From contig NC_064034.1 of NCBI RefSeq assembly GCF_932526225.1, positions 11,916,887 to 11,980,886 of the forward strand: a stretch of 64,000 bases of DNA, written 5' to 3'. The position numbers and the translations under genes are program-made. Below are positions 47,159 to 59,023 of the stretch, piece by piece (within the stretch, counting starts at the first letter, position 1; every line of letters starts with the position of its first letter). The stretch comes from Nematostella vectensis. Its lineage: Eukaryota > Cnidaria > Anthozoa > Actiniaria > Edwardsiidae. The notes below the pieces were generated by a model that did no database searches, was not told where the DNA came from, and saw nothing but the letters and a program-made list of their open reading frames with translations.

Positions 47159-47253
47159 TGCACAGATGACGTCACAGCGTGTCATGAACAAAAAAGTGAC
47201 GCAGTCGAGTTGCGTGACTGTTATCCATGACACACCGTGACGTCTTCTGTGCA
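47159..47253. repeat. Foldback repeat with CRE-like TGACGTCA
   Basis: TGCACAGATGACGTCACAGC at 47159 pairs with the reverse complement ending at 47253 (28-base arms, about four mismatches). One arm contains the CRE palindrome TGACGTCA. The surrounding 46083-47857 has no supported gene. Confidence 0.6.
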
Positions 47254-47857
47254 TCTATTAGAGGACAAACGCATATAGAAATGAGTTATGTAACAAAATA
47301 GTTTTAGGGAGTGTGCGCGCATGCTTACGCCAAGCGTTCGTGTATCCTCTAATAACACATGGACCCTTGACCAATCAGAGCGCGCGATTTACGAATGTCG
47401 TTGTATAAAACACATTTCTATAGCCATGGGGTTACATTGAGGTCTGCTTTTGTTGTGTTGTTTTGCCCAAATCCAGGGGCTGCTAACTTATCCATCTAGT
47501 AACCAGGGTGCACTTGCCAGTGATAAAATACGCTTAGACTAGTTCCAGTACCGCGCGGTTAAACCAAAGGAGTTTTAGTGGCGAACCGTCACATTTTAGC
47601 GACTGCTAAGAAAACTAGCGCAAAGCTAAGGCTATAATGTTCTTTATGACTCCCTCATTATAAAAAAAACTGTCTTCTTATGTACAGTATGGTTTTAATG
47701 CTGAACAGTTAGTCAAAACAGCGAATGAAGTCAGTCTTTCGTACCTTTACTTGAACGACTAAACACTACGATTTTGTTTGTTTTCACTAGAGCACACGCA
47801 TGCGCATACGTTATTAAGCACTGTCGGTGCACTTTACTCTCGAATCGAACACCTTAC

Positions 47858-47930
47858 CAATGGTGCCACGGGCTTGTCGATCCCAGTCTGCCAATGAAAG
47901 GCTAAGAAAGTAAGTCGCGCACGCCACCAT
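47858..47930 (-). CDS. Candidate 5' coding exon (possibly of the TPR gene)
   Basis: A minus-strand ATG in strong context (AGAAGATGG) opens MVACATYFLSLSLADWDRQ and on to a CATTG|GTAAGG donor in phase 1. It lies upstream of the TPR exons on the same strand. Phase does not match the 46082 exon directly, so a bridging exon would be needed. Confidence 0.3.
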
Positions 47931-48546
47931 CTTCTCGGCACTTAGTTCGTTACGCTTTTATGGGTTTTACGGGCGGTCTTTGATTTTTTTAAAAATGACT
48001 TCTAAAATAAATTCATTTAGAATCAAGATTTAAAAAAAGAAAGAAATAAAAATATCAAAAGATAACAATATTTTGTTTAATGTCATATGCATCTTACGGA
48101 GCAAACAATAAAGATAAGCCTATAGAATTTAATGAATGTTTAAGTAAGACTGTCAACATTTTTTGGGGAGATGAAAGCACACGACGGGGCTAATAGCCAA
48201 GAAAGATAAAAGAATAACATGATTTTTCCATAGGAATATAAACGTTAAACCAAAAAAAGGCAAATTCTGGTTGTAAATTGCACCAAAGCGATGTCAACCG
48301 AAGGGTACATAACTATACCAGCTGGTAAGACCCGCAGAACACGATAAAGAGCATAAAAACTTGCCCATGGAAAACAGACAAGACAAAACGACATATGCAG
48401 CCGTACTATAAAGCAATGAATGTGGAAAGAAAACGACATTTTAATTAAATAAGTATGTTAAATTAATTTTGAGATGAAAATTTGGATATTAAAAAATTAA
48501 GGTAAGTAGCTAGCTTCGAGGTGTTAAAAAATAATTAGAAACGTTA

Positions 48547-48864
48547 ATGAACGTCACACAGAAGAGGGAACTTATTACTAGATTTTCTAATGGAACTACT
48601 TCCAAAGCAGCTGGACACGGTTTGCCATTAAGGAAAAGATCACGGCAAAAGCCCTGCGATATCAACATATGTAGCAGAGCGGACAAAGTACTGTTAGAGG
48701 ACGAGCATCGAGAGGCATCTAACAGCCATCAGGATCTATGTCATAACAATGTCAAAATACCTGTAAAAAGACTAAAGTCGGGAAGAACTTTTCAGTTGCA
48801 GACTATCTGGTATCTGTGTGGCAAGAATACCGGCAGCATAAAAAATAAAGTCGTGAAGGAGTGA
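48547..48864 (+). CDS. Unrecognised 105-residue open frame upstream of the GPCR relic
   Basis: Starts at ATG 48547 and stops seven bases before the GPCR's probable ATG at 48872. It is basic, without a signal peptide or membrane segment, and ends FQLQTIWYLCGKNTGSIKNK. Its composition resembles the third intracellular loop of the GPCR that follows, so it may be a remnant of a tandem receptor copy. A chance frame is possible. Confidence 0.3.
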   Translation: MNVTQKRELITRFSNGTTSKAAGHGLPLRKRSRQKPCDINICSRADKVLLEDEHREASNSHQDLCHNNVKIPVKRLKSGRTFQLQTIWYLCGKNTGSIKNKVVKE

Positions 48865-48871
48865 AGAACTC

Positions 48872-50959
48872 ATGATGACAATGAATACAAGCCATGGTAA
48901 TGCGTCTGTTTCATGTGCAACGGATGGGCGCTATTTGTAGACCGTCTATACACTATGTATCTTATAGTCTTTGCATCATCAATGGCGTCCTCTGCTTTCC
49001 TACAATCGCTGGAAACATCCTTATCTTGCTAACGATGTACCTCACTCGCTCCCTTCAGACTCCTTCAGTCTTATTCATCTGTAACCTCGCGCTGTCTGAT
49101 CTGCTTGTCGGCTTGGCGAATATGCCTGGATACATCGTGTGGAAGGCAGCGCAGATCTTGGAAGAAGAACAACTCTGCGAACCGCTGCCGTCGCCTCCAA
49201 GTTTGCCGCGCACATCTCGGTTTCCATGATAAATATGACGGCCATTGCTTGTGATCGCTACTTCATGCTGTATTTTCACCTGCAATATCGAACCATGGTT
49301 ACAACCACCCGGATCAGCGTCGCTATCGTAAGCTTTTGGATCCTCTCGTTCACCGTAGTAACGGTTGGTTACTATAACCAGGAGTTAGCTTATATCGTCT
49401 CTGCCCTTAGTATATCGGTGTGTTTTATGGTGTCCACCGTCTGCTATTGTTTTATATACCGAGTTGTAAGGCGACAGATTAGCCATCACTTGTCTTTTTT
49501 AACGACCGAGAAAGCAAACTTCCAGGGTTGCCTTCAGAAAGGTGCAGAGAGGAGCAGAGAGAAGATCACGAGCACAAAACAGGCGAACGGACGGACACTT
49601 GTAAGAGAATTCCTGAGCGAGAAGTGGAAGTAGCTATTGAAATAATTAAAAGAATGCAAAGAGACAGTAGTAACGGAGAAAAGGCGAATGAGGGCATTGA
49701 AGCGAATGGTACTTGTGATCAAGTTTGCAGGCACAACCAAATACCCAGACCAAATGGCAATAACTCAGACGCGATTCTACAGAGAAATGAAATATGCGAA
49801 GGGTGGAAGGAACGAACATGACAAACGACGAAAATAAAATTGGCGAGAGAAGTTCATTTTCATATTATGAGGTCCCTTGTATGCATGGTAGTGGAGATAT
49901 TAAGACAAATGAGCAAGGTACGTCAAAGCAATCTGACATAGTAGCTTTCAGTGATAGAAGTGGAAAATGCAATCGACTTCAACTGGACCCGACAGATAAC
50001 CTTCTGAACAACACCAGCATCAGGGACCGCCAGACCTGACACAATCAAATCAGACACAAGAAACATCATACCTGATACAGAGACCGCCAGATTCGAAACA
50101 GAAACCGCCAGAACAGACACAGAAATCACCAGACATGGTACAGAAACCGCCAGACCAGACACAAAGACCGCCAGACCTGACACAGTCAGACAAGACACAA
50201 TAAACATCTTACCTGCTACAGAGATCACCAGATTTGACACAGTAACCGCCAGTCATAGTACTCAAACAACCAGACCCGAGATCCCCAGACTACCAGAGAA
50301 TACCAGATATAATACAGAAACCGCTAGACCCGACACAAAATCCACTAGACCTGTCACAGAATCCACCAGACCTGACACCAGGACGGTCAAACCTGACACA
50401 GACACGGTTATACCTGACAGAAGGGCAACTAAACCTGACAAGAAGATGGTCAGATCATACAAAAAAAACAGTCAGAAACAACTATGGCAATGGCATTGAC
50501 AAAGCAGAAATTTCACAGATATGTGAGAATGCCATGGTCAGGATAGAGATTGTCCCGATGAATCCTAGAGTTAGCACCCAAAACAACATGTCAACAAAAA
50601 AGTATTGGTATGAGCCTAGCCTGGACTGTTATTTTACACCTAATAGGGGAGGACTCAAAAGATCAAACAGAAGAATGAGAAAAAGTGACCGGCTTAACAT
50701 CAGATGAATAAGAAAAAGAATCCTGAGTGTGTTTTACACATATCTTTGTTTTTTGATGTTCTATACCCTTTATTGCCTTACTGCAGTACTTGTGGCATTG
50801 TACAGCCCTCATCTCGTTTTTACTACTGTTCTTACTCATGTTTTCATGGTGATAGTATACATGAATTCTACCTTTAACCCTTTGGTATACTGTTGGACAA
50901 TGACAGACCTGCGTTCAGGCGTCAAACAGACAATAAGATGGCTAACAATGATCAAGTGA
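48872..50959 (+). pseudogene. Decayed rhodopsin-class GPCR with very large third intracellular loop
   Basis: All seven helices can be read, but in shifting frames. The N-terminus MMTMNTSHGNASVSC (two glycosylation sequons) is in one frame; a shift near 48938 leads to TM1-TM2 (GNILILLTMYL, NLALSDLLVGLANMPG). A shift near 49180 leads to TM3-TM5 with MTAIACDRY (the DRY motif) and VCFMVSTVCYCFIYRVV. The loop then runs for about 1.2 kb through at least three more shifts with a 21-base repeat tract. A TGA at about 50704 precedes TM6-TM7, which end in STFNPLVYCW (NPxxY). At least five frameshifts and one stop argue for a pseudogene rather than sequencing error. Ligand class is not assignable. Confidence 0.75.
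50026..50460 (+). repeat. Degenerate 21-bp tandem repeat in the GPCR loop
   Basis: About 20 imperfect copies of CAGAAACCGCCAGACCTGACA, seven codons each. One frame stays open from about 49999 to 50497 through the whole tract (ETARPDTKTARPDT-type), a sign that the tract was once coding. Confidence 0.7.
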
Positions 50960-51320
50960 CACAACAAGGAGTTAATAAGGAACGCTGGGTCCTAAATATA
51001 TCACTCCAAGATGAGCAAAAATGTTATAAATAAAAAAGAGAGATACTGTTGTATCAAGTTGGATAAATCACATAGCTTGCTAGGAGTTCTGACATTATTA
51101 TTGACATGAGTAAAATATTATACTTTTATTATTAACATTCAGATGTTTTATACATAGTCATTTGTTTAGTGAAAGTTTGCACTGTCACCAATGCTTGTAA
51201 TACGGAATATAAAATAAGAAAACATCAGTACATATTGAATTTACTGTATGTATTGACAGTGTGGCTAAATTAACAACCTGTATACTGCATACTCTAAGCA
51301 ACTCTTGCAAGTCTATGATA

Positions 51321-54300
51321 CTATGATGGTACTTTATGCACTGCTATAGTGACTTTGTTTTGTGATTTGATGAGAAGATTGCTATAAAACAAATTAGGAA
51401 AATAGTATTAGATAAAAACTCCCCAAAAGACTTCCATCACATTTGGCCTCCCTTGAACAACAGCCAATGTACTCAAACATTCAAAACTTATTCTCTGAAA
51501 TATGATGCCCTTAAGCCTAGTCCGCACTAGCGTCGTAAGAGTCATAAGCATCGGGGTTACGTTTCTAATGACTCAAGTGGGAACGCGTCCTCATAGCGTC
51601 ATTAGGCGCTTCATACTCATCATAAGCAAAATCGTAAGAAATTCGAGGTCGAATTTCTTATGAACGAGCTTACGTTGATTAGGATTGTTATGATTGCAAA
51701 ATTTCTAGTGGGGACGTCATGATCATAATGGCAATAAGAATGACATAAGTAACAGCCAATCAACTTCTAGTGCCAGGCTGTTAATATACTCGTGCAAGGA
51801 GTCAAAATAGCGGCCACAGAGTTGTAGTTGAGACGATCCTAGTTCCGATCTTTTTCAGTCATTTATAAGGAGCAGGTTCTTCTGATTCATCATTACCAAA
51901 TGCTCCATAACCTTTCAAGTGTTGATTGTTGTGCTGTGCGAGTTTTAGCCGGTGCGTTTGCAAAATGACCTTGGATGCACTTAAAGAAAAACCCAGCATT
52001 TTGTGTCGTGCAGAACGAAAAAAATAACTTTTAAAATCTAACTAAGTTAGAGTAAACTTCTATCAAAGATCTTTTGCAAGGATGTGAACAAAATATCAAA
52101 TTTTCTGATGAAACATTTTTTGTAGCTGTTAAAATTTAAGAAGGTCTTTTTAGCGAAAACACCATCAAATTAGTGTTAAAACCTATAGGGTAAATTTACT
52201 TCCGCAGTATATTCAACCGGAAGTAAAATTGCAATCGCCAAAATGTCAACTTTTAGGCCGAAACAGGCAAAAAGACCTCGATATTCGTAATCTATGCCAG
52301 TAAATTCGGTTAAATATCGACAAAATAGTTTGTTTGATAGCTATGGGTTTACAGGGCCTTTTAAATCAATTTAGCTCTTTTAGCGAGGACGGGCCTTACT
52401 CGTCTCATCGGTTTAGGTCTCAGACGCCTGTTTTGCGTACTAAAGATAAACAGACGTGCAAGGAATTGCAATAGTTTTACTTTGTGGATAGCGCGAATCC
52501 TATCCTCGGTGATAAAACGGGAGATACTGGCAACCAAAGAGGCAAAGAGTGCGACTGTTGATATCTTCATTTTCGCGGGAATGTTAAAATGATCGGCTTG
52601 TGATCGTTATGTTGCCCACGTCGCTACCCGATCATAAGCATCGTCAGCCCTTACGGCTCCATAATCCTTATGCCTTATGATCCTTATGACGCTAGTGGGG
52701 ACCTAGTCTGCTTGCAGGCGGTACTCGGTGTTACTATCACGGAAATAGCTAGCCACTTATTCACTTTGAAACACGTCTCAAATTTTTTCCTTACTAGGTA
52801 TCTCCATCTTTCCTCCTCCCCCTAGCATCCCTCGGCTCCCAGTTTCCATTCTCCCCTTCGCATTTGACTAGTACTTGGTCTTACCTCCTGTAATAAACCC
52901 TGTACTAGAACACACGTGAGGCTGCTTAACCTTTCAAAGAGCTCTATGAAATATCCTATTCCTTATTTAGCGTCATTTATTTATGGATGTGCATGTTTTT
53001 GAACTTTTGTTGTTTTCATTATATTTTAACTCACTTCTATCTCCACCAGCTATAACCTTACCCCTTATCCGCCTTTTTGTTTTCTGGTCTATACTGTACC
53101 TCCCTACCCACTACCTCCTTCTTAATCTTCCCATTAATCTTCCCAATCATCACTATCCCGTACACTCCTTATAGTCCAACTCCACTCACTGAAGCATTAT
53201 CCCCACAATCACCCTCCTGTCCTGACCCCTGACACCTACCTCTACCCGTATCACAACAATTTTCCCCCTTTTATGTCCCCCTTCTCCCCAGGTGGCATGG
53301 TACGAATACCCGCTTTTAACCAAAAACGATAATAACACTGGGTACCGCCTGCAAGCATGCTAGTGGGGACCAGGCTTTACAGTACAGATAATGGGTACTA
53401 ACAACAAGCAGTATATTAGAATCTAAGGGACCAGGCTTTACAGTACAGATAATGGGTACTAACAACAAGCAGTGTATTAGAATCTAAGGGACCAGGCTTT
53501 ACAGTACAGATAATGGGTACTAACAACAAGCAGTGTATTAGAATCTAAGGGACCAGGCTTTACAGTACAGATAATGGGTACTAACAACAAGCAGTGTATT
53601 AAAATCTAAGGGACCAGGCTTTACTGGGTACTAACAACAAGCAGTGTATTAGAATCTAAGGGGCCAGGCTTTACAGTACAGATAATGGGTACTAACAACA
53701 AGCAGTGTATTAGAATCTAAGGGACCAGGCTTTACAGTACAGATAATAGGTACTAACAACAAGCAGTGTATTAGAATCTGAGGAACCAGGCTTTACAGAA
53801 CAGATAATGGGTACTAACAACAAGCAGTGTATTAGAATCTAAGGGACCAGGCTTTACAGTACAGATAATAGGTACTAACAACAGGCAGTGTATTAGAATC
53901 TAAGGGACCAGGCTTTACAGTACAGATAATAGGTACTAACAACAGGCAGTGTTTTAGAATCTAAGGGTCCAGGCTTTACAGTACAGATAATGGGTACTAA
54001 CAACAAGCAGTGTATTAGAATCTAAGAGACCAGGCTTTACAGTACAGATAATGGGTACTAACAACAAGCAGTGTATTAGAATCTAAGAGACCAGGCTTTA
54101 CAGTACAGATAATGGGTACTAACAACAAGCAGTGTATTAGAATCTAAGGGACCAGGCTTTACAGTACAGATAATGGGTACTAACAACAAGCAGTGTATTA
54201 GAATCTAAGGGACCAGGCTTTACAGTACAGATAATGGGTACTAACAACAAGCAGTGTATTAGAATCTAAGGGACCAGGCTTTACAGTACAGATAATGGGT

Positions 54301-57300
54301 ACTAACAACAAGCAGTGTATTAAAATCTAAGGGACCAGGCTTTACAGTACAGATAATGGGTACTAACAACAAGCAGTGTATTAGAATCTAAGGGACCAGG
54401 CTTTACAGTACAGATAATAGGTACTAACAACAAGCAGTGTATTAGAATCTAAGGGACCAGGCTTTACAGTACAGATAATGGGTACTAACAACAAGCAGTG
54501 TATTAGAATCTAAGGGGCCAGGCTTTACAGTACAGATAATGGGTACTAACAACAAGCAGTGTATTAGAATCTAAGGGACCAGGCTTTACAGTACAGATAA
54601 TAGGTACTAACAACAAGCAGTGTATTAGAATCTAAGGAACCAGGCTTTACAGAACAGATAATGGGTACTAACAACAAGCAGTGTATTAGAATCTAAGGGG
54701 CCAGGCTTTACAGTACAGATAATGGGTACTAACAACAAGCAGTGTATTAGAATCTAAGGGACCAGGCTTTACAGTACAGATAATAGGTACTAACAACAAG
54801 TAGTGTATTAGAATCTAAGGAACCAGGCTTTACAGAACAGATAATGGGTACTAACAACAAGCAGTGTATTAGAATCTAAGGGACCAGGCTTTACAGTACA
54901 GATAATAGGTACTAACAACAAGCAGTGTATTAGAATCTAAGGGACCAGGCTTTACAGTACAGATAATAGGTACTAACAACAAGCAGTGTATTAGAATCTA
55001 AGGAACCAGGCTTTACAGAACAGATAATGGGTACTAACAACAAGCAGTGTATTAGAATCTAAGGGACCAGGCTTTACAGTACAGATAATGGGTACTAACA
55101 ACAAGCAGTGCATTAGAATCTAAGGGACCAGGCTTTACAGTACAGATAATAGGTACTAACAACAGGCAGTGTTTTAGAATCTAAGGGACCAGGCTTTACA
55201 GTACAGATAATGGGTACTAACAACAAGCAGTGTATTAGAATCTAAGGGACCAGGCTTTACAGTACAGATAATGGGTACTAACAACAAGCAGTGTATTAGA
55301 ATCTAAGAGACCAGGCTTTACAGTACAGATAATGGGTACTAACAACAAGCAGTGTATTAGAATCTAAGGGACCAGGCTTTACAGTACAGATAATGGGTAC
55401 TAACAACAAGCAGTGTATTAGAATCTAAGAGACCAGGCTTTACAGTACAGATAATGGGTACTAACAACAAGCAGTGTATTAGAATCTAAGGGACCAGGCT
55501 TTACAGTACAGATAATGGGTACTAACAACAAGCAGTGTATTAGAATTTAAGGGACCAGGCTTTGCAGTACAGATAATGGGTACTAACAACAAGCAGTGTT
55601 TTAGAATCTAAGGGACCAGGCTTTACAGTACAGATAATGGGTACTAACAACAAGCAGTGTATTAGAATCTAAGGGACCAGGCTTTACAGTACAGATAATG
55701 GGTACTAACAACAAGCAGTGTTTTAGAATCTGAGGGACCAGGCTTTACAGTACAGATAATGGGTACTAACAACAAGCAGTGTATTAGAATCTAAGAGACC
55801 AGGCTTTACAGTACAGATAATAGGTACTAACAACAAGCAGTGTATTAGAATCTAAGGGACCAGACTTTACAGTACAGATAATAGGTACTAACAACAAGCA
55901 GTGTATTAAAATCTAAGGGACCAGGCTTTACAGTACAGATAATAGGTACTAACAACAAGCAGTGTATTAAAATCTAAGGGACCAGGCTTTACAGTACAGA
56001 TAATGGGTACTAACAACAAGCAGTGTATTAGAATCTAAGGAACAAGGCTTTACAGTACAGATAATGGGTACTAACAATAAGCAGTGTTTTAGAATCTAAG
56101 GGACCAGGCTTTACATTACAGATAATGGGTACTAACAACAAGCAGTGTTTTAGAATCTAAGGGACCAGGCTTTACAGTACAGAAAATGGGTACTAACAAC
56201 AAGCAGTGTATTAAAATCTTATCCACCCCCTTACCCCAAAGCAATTCTGCTTCAAACTGAGCTACAGTGCTTGGGGGTATAATTTTCCAAATCTAGCCAC
56301 TCACCAAGCATCTGATTCAAGACAAATGACTGGTTGTTGCTCACTATCTGGGTAAAGTTTTCTGGCAGACTCTGCTAGATTCTGTACAAAGCCAGCTGTA
56401 GCTGGGTTTGCTGTACCCTTTGCTGAAAACAGAGATAGAGATTTGTAAATATCAACTGTAGCCCCTAGGTACATGCCTGCAGAGGACCTCATAACCACAA
56501 CAAAATATTGTCATAACACTATTCCAAGTGTCTTGAATGTGTTATTATTCTTGAATGTTTTTTGTATTATTCAGGATTCAGTTAAGCCACAGAAAGCACC
56601 TGGGTTACCTTGTAATTAAAATTTACCACAAAACACCACAGACACATAGCCAAGATTCTTTTGTCCATTAAATGGTCCATTTTCTCTAAGGCAGTGTATT
56701 GTATCCGAAATAAATAAATAATATGCCCTCCGGGTAATGAGCCCAGTACACATAAAATAACATATTAAAAAAGAAAAGACTTTTAAAGTACAACTGTTAT
56801 GTATCTAGTTTCAAGCACACAAGCCTTCCCCAAGATAGCCCTGGCGATGGTGACCTATTTCCTGCTGGCGTAATTAATTGATGAAACCGATAATCGAAAT
56901 TTGATATCAATAGAAAACTATTGATGCTACCCAATCAATTAATATTGGAAATCAATGTCCAGCAAATTTGTGACCTTTCATCAATTACTAATCGACGATT
57001 GTACCATTATCGATTAATATCAATTTTCATTGAATTTTTTTTCTGGTTTGGATCGTGTATTTGTACCAAGATGCAGGGGCATCAGCCTACAATAAATGCA
57101 ATTTTTTTTAACCTTGCTGTGAGTTTTTTTCTTCTACACGATTGTTTTCACCATTTTTTATCTGTAAACCACCAAACTTGGGATATCTTTTGGCAGCCAC
57201 AGACTGATGATAGATATCGGCAATTCTACTATCACATGCTGTGCTGCTATCCATGAAAACAACATAGACAATGGGATCGCATACTAAAACGGACATGAAT

Positions 57301-58590
57301 TTTAACTAGTTAATGGACCCCCTGCGAAATTGTCACATTTTATGGGAGACATTTTATTTTATTATTTAGGAGCCATCCTGCTGGTGAGATCTTCCTATTG
57401 ATATGACAGTAACAAGGTCAACAGAGCGAGGTGTTAAAAGCTTTTAAGCCATCTTGGGATATAACACGACCATCAATGCACTTGAGTCAAGAGACAAATC
57501 CAAGAGCATGAGGCTAGGCTACCCTGGGATTTTACACAACCATCAATGCACTTGAGTCAAGAGACAAATCTGAGAGCACGAGGCTTGGAACACTTACTTA
57601 AGCCAGAGGAAAGGTCCTAGTGAAACAAGGTGTGGTGTTAAAAGCTTTTAGGCCACCCTGGGATATCATACGACCATCAATGCACTTGAGTCAGGAGCCA
57701 AATCCAATAGCACGAGGCTTGGAACATAGGCAGTTTCGGGCCAGAGGAAAGGTCCTAATGAAACTAAGCTGATTACATTTTATTGTTGGATTATAATATT
57801 GCCACCTTATACATTTTCATTGAGCAGTACATAAGCCTCTCTGTTTATATAGCAGAGATTATAGAATTTGATACAGCTGTAATGTAACATGTCGCTGGTC
57901 CTTTTCCAGGCTTCGCTGGTCCACCCCTTTCCCTTTGACAGACCTTAGTGGATCCAAGCCATTTATATTTTGTCTAGCCTGCACACAAGCGTCATAGTAA
58001 ACAGTTGCATACGAGCGGAGCTTGCCTGGTAAGATGAGTGAAGCGAGTGGCCTGCTATGATCTCTGTTGTGTTACATTAAACTTAAACCTGTTCAAAAAA
58101 CCATGACTATCAACAACGCAACAACAGTCATTCAGTAAACTTATTTTTCGATACAGGAACTATCATTATCAGCACTTTGTTGGCCTGGAGAATGTTAAGA
58201 AATAATGTCGAAGCCAGGGTAGTCAATCGATGACAGCCGATAATGATAGATGAAATCATTGAAATTAAACAGATGATCGATTTTCATCGATTAATTACGC
58301 TGGGATTTCCAGTGCAAATCATGTGACCAATAGACACAATCCCCAAATGCATAAACCACTTTCTTCATTTTAAAAAAAATGAATTTATATTCGCATACAG
58401 ATTTGCCTTACCAATAAGAGAAAGCCCTTGATCATCTGTGCACATTACACCGACAACTCCATGTTCTGACATACTGCAACGACAAAGGAAAGGAGACTGA
58501 GACATTGTGGTAAAACGTCAAAATCAATGCGAAAATACTGCTCAAATACACTTACACATCATCCACGTGGCTCTCGAGATCCTTCTCCAT
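51321..58590 (-). CDS. LAMTOR5: LAMTOR5 (HBXIP), Ragulator subunit
   Basis: Four minus-strand exons, 58590-58556, 58473-58412, 56422-56305 and 51381-51321, join with GT-AG borders in phases 2, 1, 2 and give 91 residues, the same length as human LAMTOR5. The protein starts MEKDLESHVDDV, continues GVVGVMCTDDQGLSLIG, AGFVQNLAESARKLYPDS and PVICLESDAC, and ends KVTIAVHKVPS, each block aligning with the human protein (VGVLCTDSQGL, PVVCLESDNG, ITVAVHK). It folds as a roadblock domain and works in the Ragulator complex that tethers Rag GTPases and mTORC1 to lysosomes. Intron 3 is 4.9 kb and holds two transposon-like elements and a 61-bp minisatellite. The gene is head-to-head with the Kelch gene. 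Confidence 0.93.
51514..52709. mobile_element. ~1.2-kb DNA transposon with CTAGTGGGGACC-type ends (in LAMTOR5 intron 3)
   Basis: AGCCTAGTCCGCACTAGCG at the left and its inverse (CGCTAGTGGGGACCTAGTCT) at the right are terminal repeats, extended by CATAAG-rich subterminal repeats. A minus-strand open frame of 69 residues (52361-52570, MKISTVALFASLVASISRFI start) could be a remnant first exon of its transposase, but no family was recognised. No target-site duplication was seen. Confidence 0.6.
52710..53356. mobile_element. ~0.65-kb element with GCTTGCAGGCGGTAC ends (in LAMTOR5 intron 3)
   Basis: GCTTGCAGGCGGTACTCGGTG at 52710 (only the first 28 or so bases pair) and its inverse ending at 53356 are terminal repeats. 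The element is flanked on both sides by GCTAGTGGGGACC, the end motif of the 51514-52709 family, so it appears inserted next to or within such an element. Confidence 0.6.
53366..56217. repeat. Minisatellite, 61-bp unit, ~47 copies (in LAMTOR5 intron 3)
   Basis: Tandem copies of a 61-base unit beginning GGGACCAGGCTTTACAGTAC and ending GTGTATTAGAATCTAA. Identity is high throughout. One copy near 53621 has about 15 bases deleted. Recurring variants (AATAGG versus AATGGG; GGAACCAGGCTTTACAGAAC near 53783, 54639, 54819 and 55000) are spaced by multiples of the unit, showing duplication of multi-unit blocks. The first unit grows out of a transposon end (TAGTGGGGACCAGGCT at 53361). Confidence 0.95.
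56869..58299. repeat. Inverted-repeat-bounded segment in LAMTOR5 intron 2
   Basis: GCGTAATTAATTGATGAAA near 56869 is matched by its inverse (TTTCATCGATTAATTACGC) ending at 58299, each followed by ATCGAT/AATCGAT-rich subterminal repeats. This is the pattern of a degraded transposon. Inside, about 57420-57760 holds three copies of a unit containing GACCATCAATGCACTTGAGTC. Confidence 0.5.
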
Positions 58591-59023
58591 TTATAGTATT
58601 TTCCTTGTGGTCTAATAAGTGGAGTACAACGGAAATATATAAAGAATATATTTCACAATCTTTTCGAAATCTCCTTTCCAGCTCCGTAATTGAAACCGCT
58701 GACCTGAGAAATAGAGTGAGATGAATGGCTCGGATTTCTTTTTGCCGACGTTCGGCAATTACGGTATCTAAACTTATCTTCTTAGGTGCAAAAAATATAC
58801 GCAAAGAAATTTGTTTTTTATAAAGAAAAGAGATAAAGATAAATTATTTGGTCATCATATTGTAGAATAGTACTTGATTTTGCTTGGTGTTAGTTTACAT
58901 GGTGTCAGTCAATATTATGTCGGGTCTCGTCGTTTAAAGTCAATAACTAAACGTAAAGGCAAGACAAGATTTTGCAGACGAGTGATGTTCCATTTCTTTT
59001 TCTGAATACAGAGATGTAAAGGG
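58591..59023. promoter_or_regulatory. Shared upstream region of LAMTOR5 (-) and the BTB-Kelch gene (+)
   Basis: Only 433 bases separate the two divergent start codons, so the two genes probably use a bidirectional promoter. CTGAATACAG ending near 59010 looks like a splice acceptor just before the Kelch ATG, which suggests a 5' UTR intron. No TATA box was identified. Confidence 0.45.

Noticed and set aside
47821-47900. tRNA-like T-arm (TTCGATTC on the minus strand)
   Set aside because: No matching acceptor, D or anticodon arms could be folded around it.
49923-50462. Minus-strand frames rich in VSGLAVSV
   Set aside because: Antisense shadow of the 21-bp repeat in the GPCR loop.
53366-56217. 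CRISPR-like array of direct repeats
   Set aside because: The copies are contiguous 61-bp units without distinct spacers, in an intron of an animal gene; it is a minisatellite.
56301-56498. LAMTOR5 ending at the TGA right after the third exon (DAW stop)
   Set aside because: A GTGAGT donor precedes that stop, and an exon at 51321-51381 supplies the conserved C-terminus in phase.
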